Counted from the first letter of the stretch, positions 1 through 5,833 are shown. The stretch: 6,663 nucleotides of DNA from Devosia sp. (GCA_028290685.1 JAQGJI010000163.1:1-6663), one strand, 5' to 3'. Numbers and translations are program-made. Notes: generated by a model not told the origin, from the sequence alone.

Positions 1-689
1 ACGCGGGTGATTTCGCCCTGGCCGGGCAAAAAGACGAGGACCGAGCCCTCGTGCTCGCGCAGGGCAGCCAGAACCGCTTGGGCAACCTGGTCCTCGATGC
101 GCTGCAGCGGGTCGGGTTCGCGGTACAGGGTCTGCACGGGAAAGGCGCGCCCCAGGCTCTCGATCACCGGGGCATCGTTGAGGAGCCTTGCGACCCGCCC
201 CCCATCGATGGTCGCGGACATCACCACCACCCGCAGATCTGGGCGCAGGGCGGCGGCGTCCAGGGTAAGTGCCAGGCCCAGATCGCCGTCCAGACTGCGT
301 TCGTGAAATTCGTCGAACAGGACCGCGCCAACGCCGCTCAGTTCGGGGTCATCGAGCACCATGCGGGTGAACACGCCCTCGGTGACGATCTCGATCCGGG
401 TCTTGGCGGAAATCCTGCTGTCCATGCGCACGCGATAGCCGACGGTCTGGCCGACTTCCTCGCCCAGCAGGCGCGCCATCTGGGCGGCGGCGGCGCGGGC
501 GGCAAGCCGGCGCGGTTCCAGCATGATGATGCGGTGATCCCCCCGCCAGGGAGCAGCGAGCAGGGCCAGGGGGACGCGGGTGGTCTTGCCGGCACCGGGC
601 GGCGCGACGAGCACGGCATAAGGCCCGCTTGCCAGAACAGACTGGAGCGCCGGGAGTGCGTCGTCGATGGGCAGGGGAGGCAGGGACAT
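1..689 (-). CDS. hrpB: ATP-dependent helicase HrpB, N-terminal part (cut by window edge)
   Basis: This is the first 229 residues of a DEAH-box superfamily 2 helicase of the HrpB type; HrpB proteins are usually about 800 residues, so most of the gene lies beyond the left edge. I read it by reverse translation from the ATG at 689, which opens MSLPPLPIDDALPALQ, a typical HrpB start. Visible motifs: Walker A APPGAGKTT at residues 29-37, motif Ia LEPRRLAARAAA near 57-68, motif II DEFHER at 126-131 (the HrpB form of DEAH), motif III SAT at 158-160, and VLVFLPGQGEI at 217-227 opening the second RecA-like domain. The family is a putative cytoplasmic RNA/DNA helicase whose role is poorly defined in most bacteria. 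It is transcribed in the same direction as the upstream regulator gene but is 157 bp from it and functionally unrelated. No strong ribosome-binding site is visible before the ATG. The family call is secure; the cellular role is not. Confidence 0.93.
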   Translation of the reverse strand, partial: MSLPPLPIDDALPALQSVLASGPYAVLVAPPGAGKTTRVPLALLAAPWRGDHRIIMLEPRRLAARAAAAQMARLLGEEVGQTVGYRVRMDSRISAKTRIEIVTEGVFTRMVLDDPELSGVGAVLFDEFHERSLDGDLGLALTLDAAALRPDLRVVVMSATIDGGRVARLLNDAPVIESLGRAFPVQTLYREPDPLQRIEDQVAQAVLAALREHEGSVLVFLPGQGEITR

Positions 690-846
690 GAGCGGTGTTT
701 GGCGCAAGAGACAACAACCCGCAAGGGCCGAGACCCGGTATGGGAACCAACCCTGCTGCTCGATATGCGGACTTGGCAAACTCCAGGTCCGATCTCGTTA
801 TCGTTGCCTGCGGGGAAAGGAGGACTGGCTGGAAAGGATTGCCCGT

Positions 847-2196
847 TCAGCGCCGCACGCCCAGGCGGGCCATCTTTTCGCTCAGGGTACGGCGGGGAAC
901 CTGCAGCGCGTCGACAACGGCTGAGATGGAATCGTTGTGGCGGGCCAGTTCGGCTTCGATGACATGGCGCTCATAGGCAGCGAGCCGGTCTGCAAGGCTT
1001 GCCGATGAGGGCAAGGGCTTGGCCCGGGGACCCAGAATGGCATCGAGCGAGCGCCCGGTGGCGTCAAGGCCAAGGGCAAACCGGTCGGCGGCGGCCTTGA
1101 GTTCGCGGACATTGCCGGGCCAGGGATGAACCAGCAGGGCATTGATATCGGCGGGATGCAGGCTTGGCACAGGCTTGCCGAAGCGCTGCGCGGCCAGCCC
1201 CAGGAAATGGTGGAACAGCAGCACGCAATCGTCGCCCCGCTCGTGCAGCGGCGCCAGGTGGATGGTGGCCATGTTGAGCCGGTAAAACAGATCGGGGCGG
1301 AAGCGGCCCGCATCGCTTTCAGCGGCCAGATCGACCTTGGAGGCGGCAATGATGCGCAGATCGAGCGGAATTTGCCGGTTGGAGCCGACGCGCTCGACGG
1401 ATCGCTCCTGAATGACGCGCAACACCTTGGCCTGGGCCATGAGCGGCATGGACTCGATTTCATCGAGCAGCAGGGTGCCGCCATTGGCGAACTCGAATTT
1501 GCCGATGCGCTTGTCGCGGGCCGAGGTGAAGGCGCCGGCCTCGTGGCCGAACAGCTCGGATTCCAGCAGCTCGGCCGGGATGGCGGCGCAGTTGACGGCA
1601 ACAAACGGGTGTTTGGCGCGGGGAGAAAAGTCATGCAGGCACCGCGCGACGACTTCCTTGCCGGTGCCGGTTGCCCCGAAGATGATGATGTCGGTGGGCA
1701 CGTTGGCGAGTTCGCGCACCGCGTGCCGCAGATTTTCCATGCTGGGCGACGCACCGACGAGGCGGGTAGCGAGTTCGGTTTCCCCGCCGTCGAGCTTGCG
1801 GCGCAGATCGGCCACTTCACGCTTGAGGCGTGCCTGTTCGGCGGCACGGCGCAGGGTGTTGACCAGCGCATCGGGCACATAGGGCTTTTGCAGGAAATCA
1901 AAGGCCCCCGCGCGCATGGCATCCACCGCCATGGGCACGTCGCCATGGCCGGTAATCAGGATGACTTCGGTGGAAAGCGATCGCTCGCGCACCGAGCGCA
2001 GCAGATCAAGGCCCGACAGGCCGGGCATGCGCACATCGGTCAGCACGACATCGGGGCGCGATTTGTCGAGCATGGCCAGCGCCTGGTCTGCGTCATTGGC
2101 CACGCAGGGGGCAAAGCCTGACAGGCGCAGCCATTGTTCAAGCGCGGTGCGCACGATTTCTTCGTCATCGACAATCAGCACGATCGGGGTGGTCAC
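847..2196 (-). CDS. Sigma-54-dependent response regulator, DctD/NtrC type
   Basis: A 449-residue cytoplasmic activator with three domains. The receiver (about 5-120) has the acidic pair D10/D11, phospho-acceptor D54 in LTDVRMP, T82 and K104. The AAA+ domain (about 145-385) has Walker A GATGTGKE at 174-181, the sigma-54 contact loop at 221-226 reading GAFTSA rather than GAFTGA, Walker B LLLDEIE around D245/E246, candidate arginine fingers R300/R306, and WPGNVREL at 359-366. A Fis-type helix-turn-helix lies at about 405-446 (VPRRTLSEKM). When phosphorylated, such proteins oligomerise on upstream sites and use ATP to open sigma-54 promoters. The start is GTG at 2196; its first bases overlap the kinase stop (GTGA), with AGGA nine bases upstream, implying translational coupling. 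The intact receiver, the adjacent kinase and the sigma-54 promoter upstream of the divergent transporter make that operon the likely target. Closest named family is DctD (C4-dicarboxylate), but the ligand here is unknown, so no symbol is given. Confidence 0.93.
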   Translation of the reverse strand: MTTPIVLIVDDEEIVRTALEQWLRLSGFAPCVANDADQALAMLDKSRPDVVLTDVRMPGLSGLDLLRSVRERSLSTEVILITGHGDVPMAVDAMRAGAFDFLQKPYVPDALVNTLRRAAEQARLKREVADLRRKLDGGETELATRLVGASPSMENLRHAVRELANVPTDIIIFGATGTGKEVVARCLHDFSPRAKHPFVAVNCAAIPAELLESELFGHEAGAFTSARDKRIGKFEFANGGTLLLDEIESMPLMAQAKVLRVIQERSVERVGSNRQIPLDLRIIAASKVDLAAESDAGRFRPDLFYRLNMATIHLAPLHERGDDCVLLFHHFLGLAAQRFGKPVPSLHPADINALLVHPWPGNVRELKAAADRFALGLDATGRSLDAILGPRAKPLPSSASLADRLAAYERHVIEAELARHNDSISAVVDALQVPRRTLSEKMARLGVRR

Positions 2197-4055
2197 GCGG
2201 GGATATCCTGGGCAGGGGCCGTTTGGGTGATGAGTGGCAGGCGGACGGTGAAGGCGGCGCCCTGACCGGGGCGGCTGGCAACGGCAATGGTGCCGCCAAG
2301 GTCGCGCACAAGGCCATAGGAAATCGACAGGCCCAGGCCCAGGCCGCGGCCCGGCTGCTTGGTGGAATAGAACGGGTCGAACAGATTGCTCAACTCACTG
2401 GGCGCGATGCCCGAGCCGGTGTCGGTGACGGTGAGTTCGACCCAGCCGCGCGTGCGCTTGAGCCCGATCGAAAGGACGCGAACGGGGCTGTGTTCCATGG
2501 CATCGGCGGCGTTGGTGATCAGATTGATCAGCACCTGTTCAAGATGAATGGGATTGCCGGCCACTTCGATGCCGCCGCGGGGGCGGCGGTATTCCACATC
2601 GACGCCAAATGCCTTGAGCTTGTGATCGACCAGATCGAGGGCATTGATGATGACGCTGGGCAAGTCGGCCCGGGCGTGGGCGCGGGTCTGCTTGCTGGCA
2701 AAGCTTTTCAAGTGGCCCGTAAGTGCCGCCAGGCGGTCCACGACCTTGTCCATGGTGGCCAGGATGGTGGCGATATCAGGGTCATGGCGTTGCGCGGCAA
2801 TGAGCTTGGCACTGGCCAGGTGGGTGGTGAGCGCCGCAACCGGCTGGCTGACCTCGTGGGCAACCCCGGCCAGCGCCTGGCCCAGGCTCGCCAGCTTTGC
2901 GGCCTGCACCAGCCCGTGCTGGGCCTCGCGTCCGGCTTGTTCGGCCCGGATGCGCTCGGCGATTTCCGCGCGCAGGGCTTCGTTGGCGATATGCAGATCC
3001 TCGGTGCGTTCGGCCACGCGCTGCTCGAGCCGCTCGTGTTCCGCAAGGCGCTGCCAGATGCTGCGCTGGCGCTGCACGAGCAGGGCGATGATGAGCAGGA
3101 TGGCCGCAGCCCCCAGCGCGGTTGCAGCCGCCGCTGTCCAGGCATCGCGGAAGATGGGGCCTGCCGGGGTAAACGAGACCAGGCGCCATTGGTGGGTGGG
3201 CAGGCGCAACTCATCGAGGATGAACAGCCCTGCCGTGTCGGGATCGTTACTGGCGATCTGGGCGAAGCTGGTGCCCCGCGAGGGCCAGATGTCGGCCGCT
3301 ACCGGGCGAAGGTTCACCCCGTTTTCACCATAGCGGCGCTGTGGGCCAAGCCGGGCGGCATCGGCTGCATCCAGTGGCGAGAGCGGGCGATAACGCCAGT
3401 CGGGCCGTGTGGAGAGGATGGTGACATTGTTGATGTCGACAATCCCGATCAGCTCGCCCGAGCGCCACCAATTGGCTTCGATTTCCCCAAGATTGATCTT
3501 GGCGACGGCGACCCCGAGCGCGCCCGCCGGGCCATCGATGCGGCGGGCCAGAAAATATCCGGCAACGCCGGTGACGCCGCCCACCGCATAGAATTTGGCG
3601 TCGCCGTCGCGCAGCGCCTCCTCGAAATAGGGGCGGTAGGCAAGGTTTTCACCTACGAAACTGTCATAGGCCCACCAGTTGGAGGCAGCAACGACCTGGC
3701 CGTCGGTAGCCATGATAAAGAGTTCGCCCGCCCCGGCCGTGTCATTGAGGTGCGATAAAAAGCCATTGGCGCGTTCGCGCAATGCGGGATCGGCTGGATC
3801 GACGATGACCGCGCGGGCATCTGCCGCCAGGGCAATGCTGGAGGGCAGATAGTGGAAGCGCTCGATAATGGCCTCGAGCGTGCGATCGAACAGGGCCAGC
3901 CGCCGCTCCGCCTGCTGGCCCGCATTGGCCAGGGCTCCGGCCAGGGCGATTTCAAAGGCCGCCCAGCCAATGGCCACGACCATGACCAGTGCGATCCCGC
4001 CCAGCACAAAGTGGCGGCGGGAGAACAGCTCGTGCAAGGCTAGTCGCTGGTTCAA
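2193..4055 (-). CDS. DctB-like membrane sensor histidine kinase
   Basis: I start this 620-residue protein at the TTG at 4055, which has AAGGAG four bases upstream; DctB proteins are about 600-620 residues. Upstream in-frame ATGs at 4127 and 4298 would translate the palindromes and, for 4298, the transporter promoter and tctC leader; neither is credible. Layout: inner-membrane segment at about 15-38, periplasmic sensor of double PDC/Cache type at about 45-303 (with RPYFEEAL at 141-148 and GYFLARRI at 166-173, typical of DctB), second membrane segment at about 305-327, a charged coiled-coil linker at about 330-385, then the kinase core. The H-box has H400 in AHEVSQP, the N-box N511/N515 in NLITNAADAM, the G1 box DTGSGI at 545-550, the F-box FDPFYSTK at 559-566 and the G2 box GLGLGLS at 571-577. 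All catalytic motifs are present. It should autophosphorylate H400 on sensing a periplasmic ligand and pass phosphate to D54 of the regulator encoded next. The transporter operon opposite suggests a carboxylate ligand; this is inference. Confidence 0.9.
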   Translation of the reverse strand: MNQRLALHELFSRRHFVLGGIALVMVVAIGWAAFEIALAGALANAGQQAERRLALFDRTLEAIIERFHYLPSSIALAADARAVIVDPADPALRERANGFLSHLNDTAGAGELFIMATDGQVVAASNWWAYDSFVGENLAYRPYFEEALRDGDAKFYAVGGVTGVAGYFLARRIDGPAGALGVAVAKINLGEIEANWWRSGELIGIVDINNVTILSTRPDWRYRPLSPLDAADAARLGPQRRYGENGVNLRPVAADIWPSRGTSFAQIASNDPDTAGLFILDELRLPTHQWRLVSFTPAGPIFRDAWTAAAATALGAAAILLIIALLVQRQRSIWQRLAEHERLEQRVAERTEDLHIANEALRAEIAERIRAEQAGREAQHGLVQAAKLASLGQALAGVAHEVSQPVAALTTHLASAKLIAAQRHDPDIATILATMDKVVDRLAALTGHLKSFASKQTRAHARADLPSVIINALDLVDHKLKAFGVDVEYRRPRGGIEVAGNPIHLEQVLINLITNAADAMEHSPVRVLSIGLKRTRGWVELTVTDTGSGIAPSELSNLFDPFYSTKQPGRGLGLGLSISYGLVRDLGGTIAVASRPGQGAAFTVRLPLITQTAPAQDIPA

Positions 4056-4059
4056 AGTG

Positions 4060-4065
4060 CTCCTT
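4060..4065 (-). promoter_or_regulatory. Ribosome-binding site deciding the kinase TTG start
   Basis: On the minus strand this reads AAGGAG, an excellent Shine-Dalgarno match, followed by CACT and then TTG. The four-base spacing is slightly short. It is the only good ribosome-binding site ahead of the first membrane segment, and no such site precedes the in-frame ATG at 4127. It lies one base from the distal palindrome, so a protein bound there could hinder initiation or transcription of this operon. Confidence 0.65.
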
Positions 4066-4066
4066 G

Positions 4067-4080
4067 GGCAAGAACTTGCC
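4067..4080. promoter_or_regulatory. Distal palindromic operator, putative activator-binding site
   Basis: The sequence GGCAAGAACTTGCC has two perfect 6-base inverted arms around a central AA. It is the same 12 arm bases as the second palindrome 33 bp to the right, which is close to three helical turns. Its centre is about 120 bp upstream of the predicted sigma-54 transcription start, a normal distance for enhancer-type activator sites. Binding by the neighbouring DctD-like regulator is inferred from position, symmetry and repetition. It sits next to the kinase ribosome-binding site, so it may also serve autoregulation. Confidence 0.72.
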
Positions 4081-4099
4081 GTGATGATGCGGTTCGGTT

Positions 4100-4113
4100 G
4101 GCAAGATCTTGCC
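4100..4113. promoter_or_regulatory. Proximal palindromic operator, putative activator-binding site
   Basis: The sequence GGCAAGATCTTGCC is a perfect 14-bp palindrome and matches the distal site at all arm positions. Its centre is about 87 bp upstream of the predicted transcription start. Outer bases add imperfect symmetry: GTTCGG at 4092-4097 mirrors CCGAAC at 4113-4118, with a three-base offset on the left. A dimeric Fis-type helix-turn-helix protein such as the response regulator encoded at 847-2196 is the natural candidate ligand. No binding data are available from sequence alone. Confidence 0.75.
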
Positions 4114-4166
4114 CGAACTATTAACATGGTCGGCACGACATGCATATCTGCCTTGCATTGCTGAGT

Positions 4167-4182
4167 TGGCACATGGCTTGCA
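4167..4182 (+). promoter_or_regulatory. Sigma-54 (-24/-12) promoter of the TTT transporter operon
   Basis: The bases TGGCAC-ATGGC-TTGCA match the sigma-54 consensus (TGGCAC-N5-TTGCW) at every defined position. The invariant GG is at 4168-4169 and GC at 4180-4181, with the required 10 bases between them. Transcription should start near 4193, giving a leader of about 47 bases before tctC. A sigma-54 promoter is silent without an AAA+ activator, and one is encoded divergently next door with two palindromes in the expected upstream position. Confidence 0.9.
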
Positions 4183-4239
4183 ATGGCTGGGGCAGGGCGC
4201 GGCGGGAAGCCGGCCCAAACCATCCGGGAGGACGACGCA

Positions 4240-5220
4240 ATGAAAAAAACTGTACTCACCCTGGCCGCAGGCGCGCTGCTGGCCGGGCTGGCCTTCACCG
4301 GCTCCGCCCTGGCGCAGGATTATCCAACCAAGCCGATCACCGTTGTCGTGCCGTTCGCAGCCGGCGGCCCGACCGACACGGTGGCGCGCCTTGTGGCCGA
4401 AGTGATGAGCAAGGACCTGGGCCAGCAAGTGGTCGTGCAGAACGTGGGCGGCGCCGGTGGTACGCTGGGGGCGGGCCAGGTCGCGACGGCAGCCAATGAC
4501 GGCTATACGCTGCTGCTGCACCATATCGGCATGTCGACGGCCCCGACGCTGTATCGCAGCCTGCCCTATGATCCCATCACCGACTTCGCGCCCATCGGGC
4601 TGATCACCGCCGTGCCGATGGCGCTGGTGGCGCGCAAGGATTTCGAGCCCACAACGCTGGCCGAACTGCTGGACTATGTCAAAGCCAATGGCGAGAACGT
4701 CACCTATGCCCATGCCGGCATCGGCTCCGCCAGCCAGTTGTGCGGCATGTTGCTGATGAACGCGGTGGATGCCCAGATGACCACGGTGCCCTACCAGGGT
4801 TCGGGCCCTGCCATGACCGATATCCTGGGCGGCCAGGTCGATCTGATATGCGACCAGACCACCAACACGACCAGCCAGATCCAGGCCGGCGAAGTCAAGG
4901 CCTATGCCGTAACCTCGCCCGAGCGTCTGGGCAATCTGCCGGATCTGGCCACAACGGCCGAGGGCGGGCTGGAGCTGGAGATCGGCGTATGGCACGGGCT
5001 TTATGCCCCAGCCGGAACCGATCAGGCCATTATCGAACGGCTCGAAGCGGCGCTGCAGGTGGCGCTGGCCGATGAAATGGTGGTGAGCCGCTTTGCCGAG
5101 CTGGGCACCGTGCCCGTAACGGCAGAGGAAGCCACCCCCGAAGCACTCACCGAAACGCTTACCAGCCAGATCGCGCTGTGGAGCGAGGTGATCGAGGCGG
5201 CCGGCGTTTACGCCGACTAA
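4240..5220 (+). CDS. tctC: TTT-family periplasmic substrate-binding protein (TctC/Bug)
   Basis: A 326-residue secreted binding protein of the Bug/TctC family, which captures organic anions such as carboxylates in the periplasm and delivers them to the TctAB membrane complex. The Sec signal peptide is clear: MKKT, a hydrophobic core at about 5-22, and a probable cleavage after ALA at 23-25, just before QDYP. The mature protein begins with the family hallmark YPTKPITVVVPFAAGGPTD at 28-46, and the typical GPAMTDILGGQVDL segment runs at 189-202. The length is standard for the family. The ATG at 4240 has GGGAGG at 4226-4231, eight bases upstream. It is first in the operon, behind the sigma-54 promoter, and strong hairpins follow its stop. 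C168 and C204 are the only cysteines and may form a disulfide. The family has very diverse ligands, so substrate is unassigned; the symbol denotes family, not proven citrate transport. Confidence 0.93.
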   Translation: MKKTVLTLAAGALLAGLAFTGSALAQDYPTKPITVVVPFAAGGPTDTVARLVAEVMSKDLGQQVVVQNVGGAGGTLGAGQVATAANDGYTLLLHHIGMSTAPTLYRSLPYDPITDFAPIGLITAVPMALVARKDFEPTTLAELLDYVKANGENVTYAHAGIGSASQLCGMLLMNAVDAQMTTVPYQGSGPAMTDILGGQVDLICDQTTNTTSQIQAGEVKAYAVTSPERLGNLPDLATTAEGGLELEIGVWHGLYAPAGTDQAIIERLEAALQVALADEMVVSRFAELGTVPVTAEEATPEALTETLTSQIALWSEVIEAAGVYAD

Positions 5221-5228
5221 GAGCGACT

Positions 5229-5252
5229 GGTGAGGTCGCATCGGACCTCACC
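5229..5252 (+). other. Hairpin just after tctC
   Basis: GGTGAGGTC (5229-5237) pairs perfectly with GACCTCACC (5244-5252) across a six-base loop, eight bases after the tctC stop. No run of T follows, so it is not a standard intrinsic terminator. In transporter operons such structures often protect the 3' end of the binding-protein message from exonucleases, so that it outnumbers the membrane subunits; that role is inferred here. Confidence 0.7.
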
Positions 5253-5267
5253 CCGGGCGTGTCGAAG

Positions 5268-5301
5268 GCGAGGGCGTGGCGCCATCAAGCCACGCCCTCG
5301 C
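5268..5301 (+). other. Long GC-rich hairpin between tctC and tctB
   Basis: GCGAGGGCGTGGC (5268-5280) pairs perfectly over 13 bases with GCCACGCCCTCGC (5289-5301), loop of eight. This is a very stable stem with no trailing T-run, so mRNA 3'-end stabilisation or partial attenuation is more likely than full termination, particularly as tctB and tctA follow on the same strand. The flanks TGTCGAAGG (5260-5268) and GGTTCAACAGGCTCACCA (5303-5320) recall dispersed extragenic palindromes I associate with alphaproteobacterial genomes; this recollection is unverified. Confidence 0.72.
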
Positions 5302-5325
5302 AGGTTCAACAGGCTCACCACAAAG

Positions 5326-5340
5326 GCTGCTGCGAGCAGC
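5326..5340 (+). other. Small hairpin ahead of tctB
   Basis: GCTGCT (5326-5331) pairs with AGCAGC (5335-5340) across a three-base loop, ending ten bases before the tctB ribosome-binding site GAGGGG (5351-5356). It may be chance in GC-rich DNA. If formed in the mRNA it lies close enough to affect ribosome loading on tctB. Confidence 0.35.
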
Positions 5341-5361
5341 AAGGCATCAAGAGGGGCGGCC

Positions 5362-5823
5362 GTGGCCACACGTTTTTCGACCAAGGATCTGGTATCGGGC
5401 GGCATCTTTGTTGCTGCGGGGGCGTATTTTGCGCTCGAAGCGCTGACCTATGATGTGGGCACGGCGTTTCGCATGGGGCCCGGCTTCATGCCGCTGCTGC
5501 TGGGGTCGGTGCTGGTGGCACTGGGCCTTGCGGTGGCAGCCAGCGGCTTCAACAAGCCCGACGCGGACAAGCCGCTGACGCCGCCCTGGCGGGCCGTCGT
5601 GCTGATCATCGGCGGCATCGTGTTTTTCGGCGCGACCATCCGCGGCCTCGGCTTTGTTCCCGTGGCGCTGGTGCTGAGCTTTACGGCGGCGATGGCCAGC
5701 CGGTTGAATTCGCCTGTGTTTGCCGTGCTGGTGGCGGTGACGCTGACGGTGCTGTGTACCCTTATCTTCGTGATCGGGCTTGGCATGTCCGTGCCCTGGT
5801 TCGGCCCCTGGCTCGGCCTTTAG
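5362..5823 (+). CDS. tctB: TTT-family small membrane subunit TctB
   Basis: A 153-residue hydrophobic protein, the usual size of TctB, the small inner-membrane subunit that pairs with TctA; its exact part in transport is not well established. I chose the GTG at 5362, which has GAGGGG five bases upstream and yields a compact TctB N-terminus (ATRFSTKDLVSGG). An in-frame ATG at 5230 would add 44 arginine-rich residues encoded by the hairpin region and is rejected. Predicted membrane segments lie at about 11-28, 42-62, 76-93, 96-112 and 118-140. The family signature is the loop after the first segment, YDVGTAFRMGPGFMP at 30-44. The gene sits 141 bp after tctC and ten bases before tctA, so it should be co-transcribed and possibly translated at a lower level than tctC. 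The short length and low sequence conservation of TctB mean that context contributes to the call. Confidence 0.88.
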   Translation: MATRFSTKDLVSGGIFVAAGAYFALEALTYDVGTAFRMGPGFMPLLLGSVLVALGLAVAASGFNKPDADKPLTPPWRAVVLIIGGIVFFGATIRGLGFVPVALVLSFTAAMASRLNSPVFAVLVAVTLTVLCTLIFVIGLGMSVPWFGPWLGL

Positions 5824-5833
5824 GAACGCATCC

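Noticed and set aside
690..846. Terminator for the kinase-regulator operon or promoter for the helicase
   Set aside because: No stem followed by a T-run and no convincing -35/-10 pair was found on the minus strand; short inverted repeats there are too weak to call.
51..962. 303-codon open frame on the plus strand opposite the helicase start and regulator end
   Set aside because: It is antisense to the HrpB and regulator genes, which carry clear family motifs; its own translation is low-complexity and unrecognisable, as expected from GC-rich third positions.
1126..2121. 331-codon open frame on the plus strand inside the regulator gene
   Set aside because: It lies wholly opposite the response regulator with no recognisable domain; a mirror frame of GC-biased coding DNA.
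2223..3758. 511-codon open frame on the plus strand inside the kinase gene
   Set aside because: It is opposite the kinase, has no hydrophobic or motif pattern and has no convincing ribosome-binding site; explained by codon bias.
4064..4115. Sigma-54-like GG-N10-GC patterns formed by the palindromes (rightward at 4066-4079, leftward at 4114-4101)
   Set aside because: The spacing fits only by using an outer G, and the conserved CAC after GG is absent. Symmetry and duplication fit activator sites better; the leftward one remains a faint candidate for the kinase promoter.
4114..4166. IHF site between the operators and the sigma-54 promoter
   Set aside because: IHF often bends DNA in such regions and there is an AT-rich patch near 4117-4126, but no acceptable WATCAANNNNTTR match was found on either strand.
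4150..4189. Direct repeat of CTTGCAWTG around the -12 element as a second sigma-54 promoter
   Set aside because: The upstream TTGCA (4153-4157) has no GG element at the required distance, so only the downstream copy forms a promoter.
4056..4298. N-terminal extension of the kinase to ATG at 4298 or 4127
   Set aside because: The added residues have no membrane or domain character, no ribosome-binding site precedes the ATG at 4127, and the extension would translate across the operators and, from 4298, the tctC start.
3952..5241. 429-codon open frame on the minus strand across tctC and the control region
   Set aside because: It would run through the sigma-54 promoter and palindromes and is antisense to TctC, which has a clear signal peptide and family signature.
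5230..5361. N-terminal extension of TctB to ATG at 5230
   Set aside because: It would encode 44 arginine-rich residues from the hairpin region; the GTG at 5362 has a good ribosome-binding site and gives the normal TctB length.
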